The notes under the pieces are model-generated. The model was given only the letters and a program-made list of their open reading frames with translations, ran no database searches and was not told where the DNA came from. Shown piece by piece: positions 61,641 to 64,000 of a stretch of 64,000 nucleotides of DNA. The stretch's first letter is position 1. Each line of letters starts with the position of its first letter. The translations under genes were made by a program, and so were the position numbers. Source of the stretch: Rhytidiadelphus loreus (lineage: Eukaryota; Streptophyta; Bryopsida; Hypnales; Hylocomiaceae). The stretch spans positions 46,623,025 through 46,687,024 of the forward strand of contig OX344763.1 of assembly GCA_947034895.1 (NCBI GenBank). The letters are read 5' to 3'.

Positions 61641-62596
61641 TGTCGTTCTCTTGGGACTTCAATCATTTTAAGTCTCGAAAGTAGTTGGCACACTTGGAGA
61701 GTCTATTCATACTTTGTTGGACTCCCAAAAATTGGTCTGAGTGACTCCTAGACTATGCAACTTCATTAGAAGTAACTCTATATTAACTTATTAATTTTGA
61801 ACAAAGGCAAAGAAGACTATGAACTTATTAGGGGTGGTTTAGGATAATTGATTAGATGGGAAAGAAAGGTTAGGGACTATGATTTGGATTGTAGCAAGTG
61901 TTTAAGGTAGGTTAACATCAAGAGTAGTAAGGTAAGCATTAAACTCTTGGCTCTTGTATTCCTTTGTAAATGACGGGTTGTAAATAAAGCGAAAGCACCA
62001 CTAGAGAGTTGCATTTGAAGTAAGTGTATTATGCACAGTTACATCATAAAGAGTGTGCATGCTTTAATCCCTAAAGATCCATGTGTCAAGAATTGGCAAA
62101 TATTCTATGTGTAGGTGAGTTTGAGCACCTCAGTGTCAAAATAATTTAATTTTTACAATTCGACAATTTGATGGTGTCATTTGATTTTGGGGGCTTTTCA
62201 CAAGTTGCCCTTCCTAATTTTATGATGTTCTTCTTTGCGTGCTGTAATGTTTTGGTGCCATTTAGAACACCATTTTTGCCTGTTCCATTTTTTCGAATTT
62301 GTCCTTGACACTCCGCAATGTTGCCAATTTCTCTTCCACCTTCTTTGATGCTCCTCCTCTGTATGATGTTGATGCTTGTCTTTTTCTATTCATGCATAAA
62401 TGTGTTCTTCTTTCTAAATTTTCTTCAAAACATTTTTTGAATATTCAAAATTTGCAAGAGTGAATTTTTTTTCAAATTTTTCAGAATTTGTTTTACGATT
62501 TTTTGTATTTTAGACATGTTCCAAATTTTCCCTAATTATTTACAAAACTAACCTACATGTTGGGTACTCATGAAATTGCAAAAAAGTTAGCACTCT
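61641..62596. other. Intergenic DNA with a lone TTAA-family terminus
   Basis: No gene is recognised. TTAATCCCTAAAGATCC at 62064 is a subfamily 2 type left end without a partner, so it is either truncated or chance. Confidence 0.45.
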
Positions 62597-63544
62597 TTAA
62601 CTCCTAAAGGATCAAGGCCTTTTTTCTGCCAAAAAACACTCAAAACTGCCATTTCTATAGCAAAGAGAAAACATTTGAATTATTTTTTGCACATCTAACC
62701 ATAGGATCTTACACCTAACTAGTATGAGAATGTGTGGAAAAAATTTCAGAAATTTTGATCGCACAAATTACAAGATATTTGTGTTTGAAGTGAAAAAACA
62801 AGTTTTTCAGCACATTGCAGGACTAGATTATTTGACTTTGAACCTTTTTAAATTAAATTTTTTGCACTGCGCAATTTTGAGCCTTAAATCTTTATTGTGG
62901 AAAATTGAATTAAGAGTCTAGGAAAAAAAAATCCAAAAAAACTTAATTTTTATTCTTTAAAAATTATTAAGTAGAAGCAGGTATGAGTTAGGAGGAAAAT
63001 CTAAATTATTAATATCTCTAGAATGGAATTAAAACGCACCAATCCTAGCAACCATGGAGCATTTAGTGCTTGGTTTAATTTGCTTCATAGAAAAATCTCT
63101 CAAATTAAACCATGAAAAACTTATTTTTTTGAAAAATTGTAAAAATTGCATTTAGAAATGAATCCTACGAGTTATTTTTTCAAGAAGATGCTCTAATTGC
63201 CCTTAAATCAAGATTGTCCATAACTTTCTCATAACAAATCCAATTGGAATGAATCAAAGCATTCCGTGTAGACAAAAATATAATCTATGAAAAAAAAAAT
63301 TAGAAAAATAATAATTCAAATTTTGAATTTTTTTTTGCTGCCCCCTCTCTCCTATTTTGAACTTATTTGGGCATAATTTTTGTTCTCAAGCACCTATTGA
63401 AAAAAAATTATACTCCCATGAAGATCATCAATTTTTCTATCTTAAAAAAAGTTTCAAAAATCATGACAAAAATTCAGCCCATAGGTACCTACCCAAAACC
63501 CCATTTGCTGTCCCCTGAAGGGATAATGATCTTTTAGGGGTTAA
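62597..63544. mobile_element. TTAA-bounded element, subfamily 2, copy 3
   Basis: TTAA lies at 62597-62600 and 63541-63544. The left end is TTAACTCCTAAAGGATCAAG and the right end GATCTTTTAGGGGTTAA; the inverted repeats extend about 18 bp. The interior is a diverged relative of 11403-12206 and 57692-58638. It is 948 bp and non-coding. Confidence 0.65.
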
Positions 63545-64000
63545 AGAAAGGGCTATCAATCAAATTTCATTCATTTTTTAGAATTGATAATTGTAGAATC
63601 TTTATTTTCTTACTGATATTAGGATTATATGTAAAAAGTTTGGGATCTAATGGCAATGTGTGCGTCAAACCAAAGCTTGCAAAGTGGAGCAAAATATTTA
63701 TTCAAGATTGCCCCAAATTTTGACAACACGACATTATTGGGCTTTGGAGGCCCATAACTAAAAACTCCTCTACAAGGAAGATTTAGGGACTTCACATTTG
63801 AGTAGGGCATTAAGTTAAAAAGAAGTATGCAAATTTTTAAAGGAAAATGATGTTGCCCTCTTCTACCCAAGTTCAGACCTAAAATAAAACAAATGCATAA
63901 CTATCTTGTCAAGCATTGGATCATTATAAAAATCACATTTCTCATAAGTATATTTCTTCAATCTAACCAAAAAATGAAGAACAAAAAATAGAATATCCTA
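63545..64000. other. AT-rich intergenic DNA
   Basis: No gene or repeat end is recognised to the end of the window. Confidence 0.45.

Overview
The window looks like nuclear DNA of a non-flowering land plant, most likely a bryophyte-grade genome. Three things point there: plant-type spliced genes (a 62-residue eS30 ribosomal protein and a histone stem-loop-binding protein), a tandem pair of hairpins carrying a sequence that I recognise as the moss/liverwort microRNA miR1030, and a very AT-rich background full of degraded plant-type transposons. The species cannot be named from the sequence alone.

Only about 4 kb is genic. (1) At 13590-13936, two miRNA-like foldbacks lie 82 bp apart on the plus strand, downstream of a GC-rich, CT-rich promoter-like stretch (12300-13260). 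(2) At 42040-44600 (minus), three exons with good splice sites and a continuous frame encode a 520-residue SLBP-type protein with the complete RNA-binding domain at its C-terminal side. (3) At 61002-61445 (minus), three exons encode eS30; the coding part of the first exon is only four bases. Two isolated exon-like ORFs (57425-57532 and 60297-60376, minus) may belong to an unrecognised gene. Stretches at 1-1560, 14000-17800 and 22000-26100 are less repetitive and more balanced in composition, but I can support no protein gene in them.

The rest is a transposon graveyard. Its centre is a 10.7 kb Ty3/gypsy chromovirus on the minus strand (27962-38630) with recognisable LTRs, polypurine tract, gag, protease, RT, RNase H, integrase and chromodomain remnants. 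It is broken by at least five independent insertions: a 3.1 kb pogo/mariner-type element inside its 3' LTR (itself carrying a MITE in its transposase), a 624 bp terminal-inverted-repeat element in the 5' LTR, a hAT-like MITE with a perfect 8-bp target duplication in pol, and a minisatellite-bearing TIR element which in turn contains a 141 bp CACTA MITE.

Outside it lie several non-autonomous families: (a) at least eight complete elements bounded by TTAA with CCC-starting termini, as in piggyBac transposons; (b) about 260-290 bp MITEs with CATTAG...CTAATG ends and a conserved internal palindrome; (c) foldback elements with long inverted arms; (d) CACTA and Stowaway-like MITEs; and (e) TIR elements filled with a degenerate minisatellite. 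No transposase for the TTAA family is present in the window, so its assignment rests on termini only.
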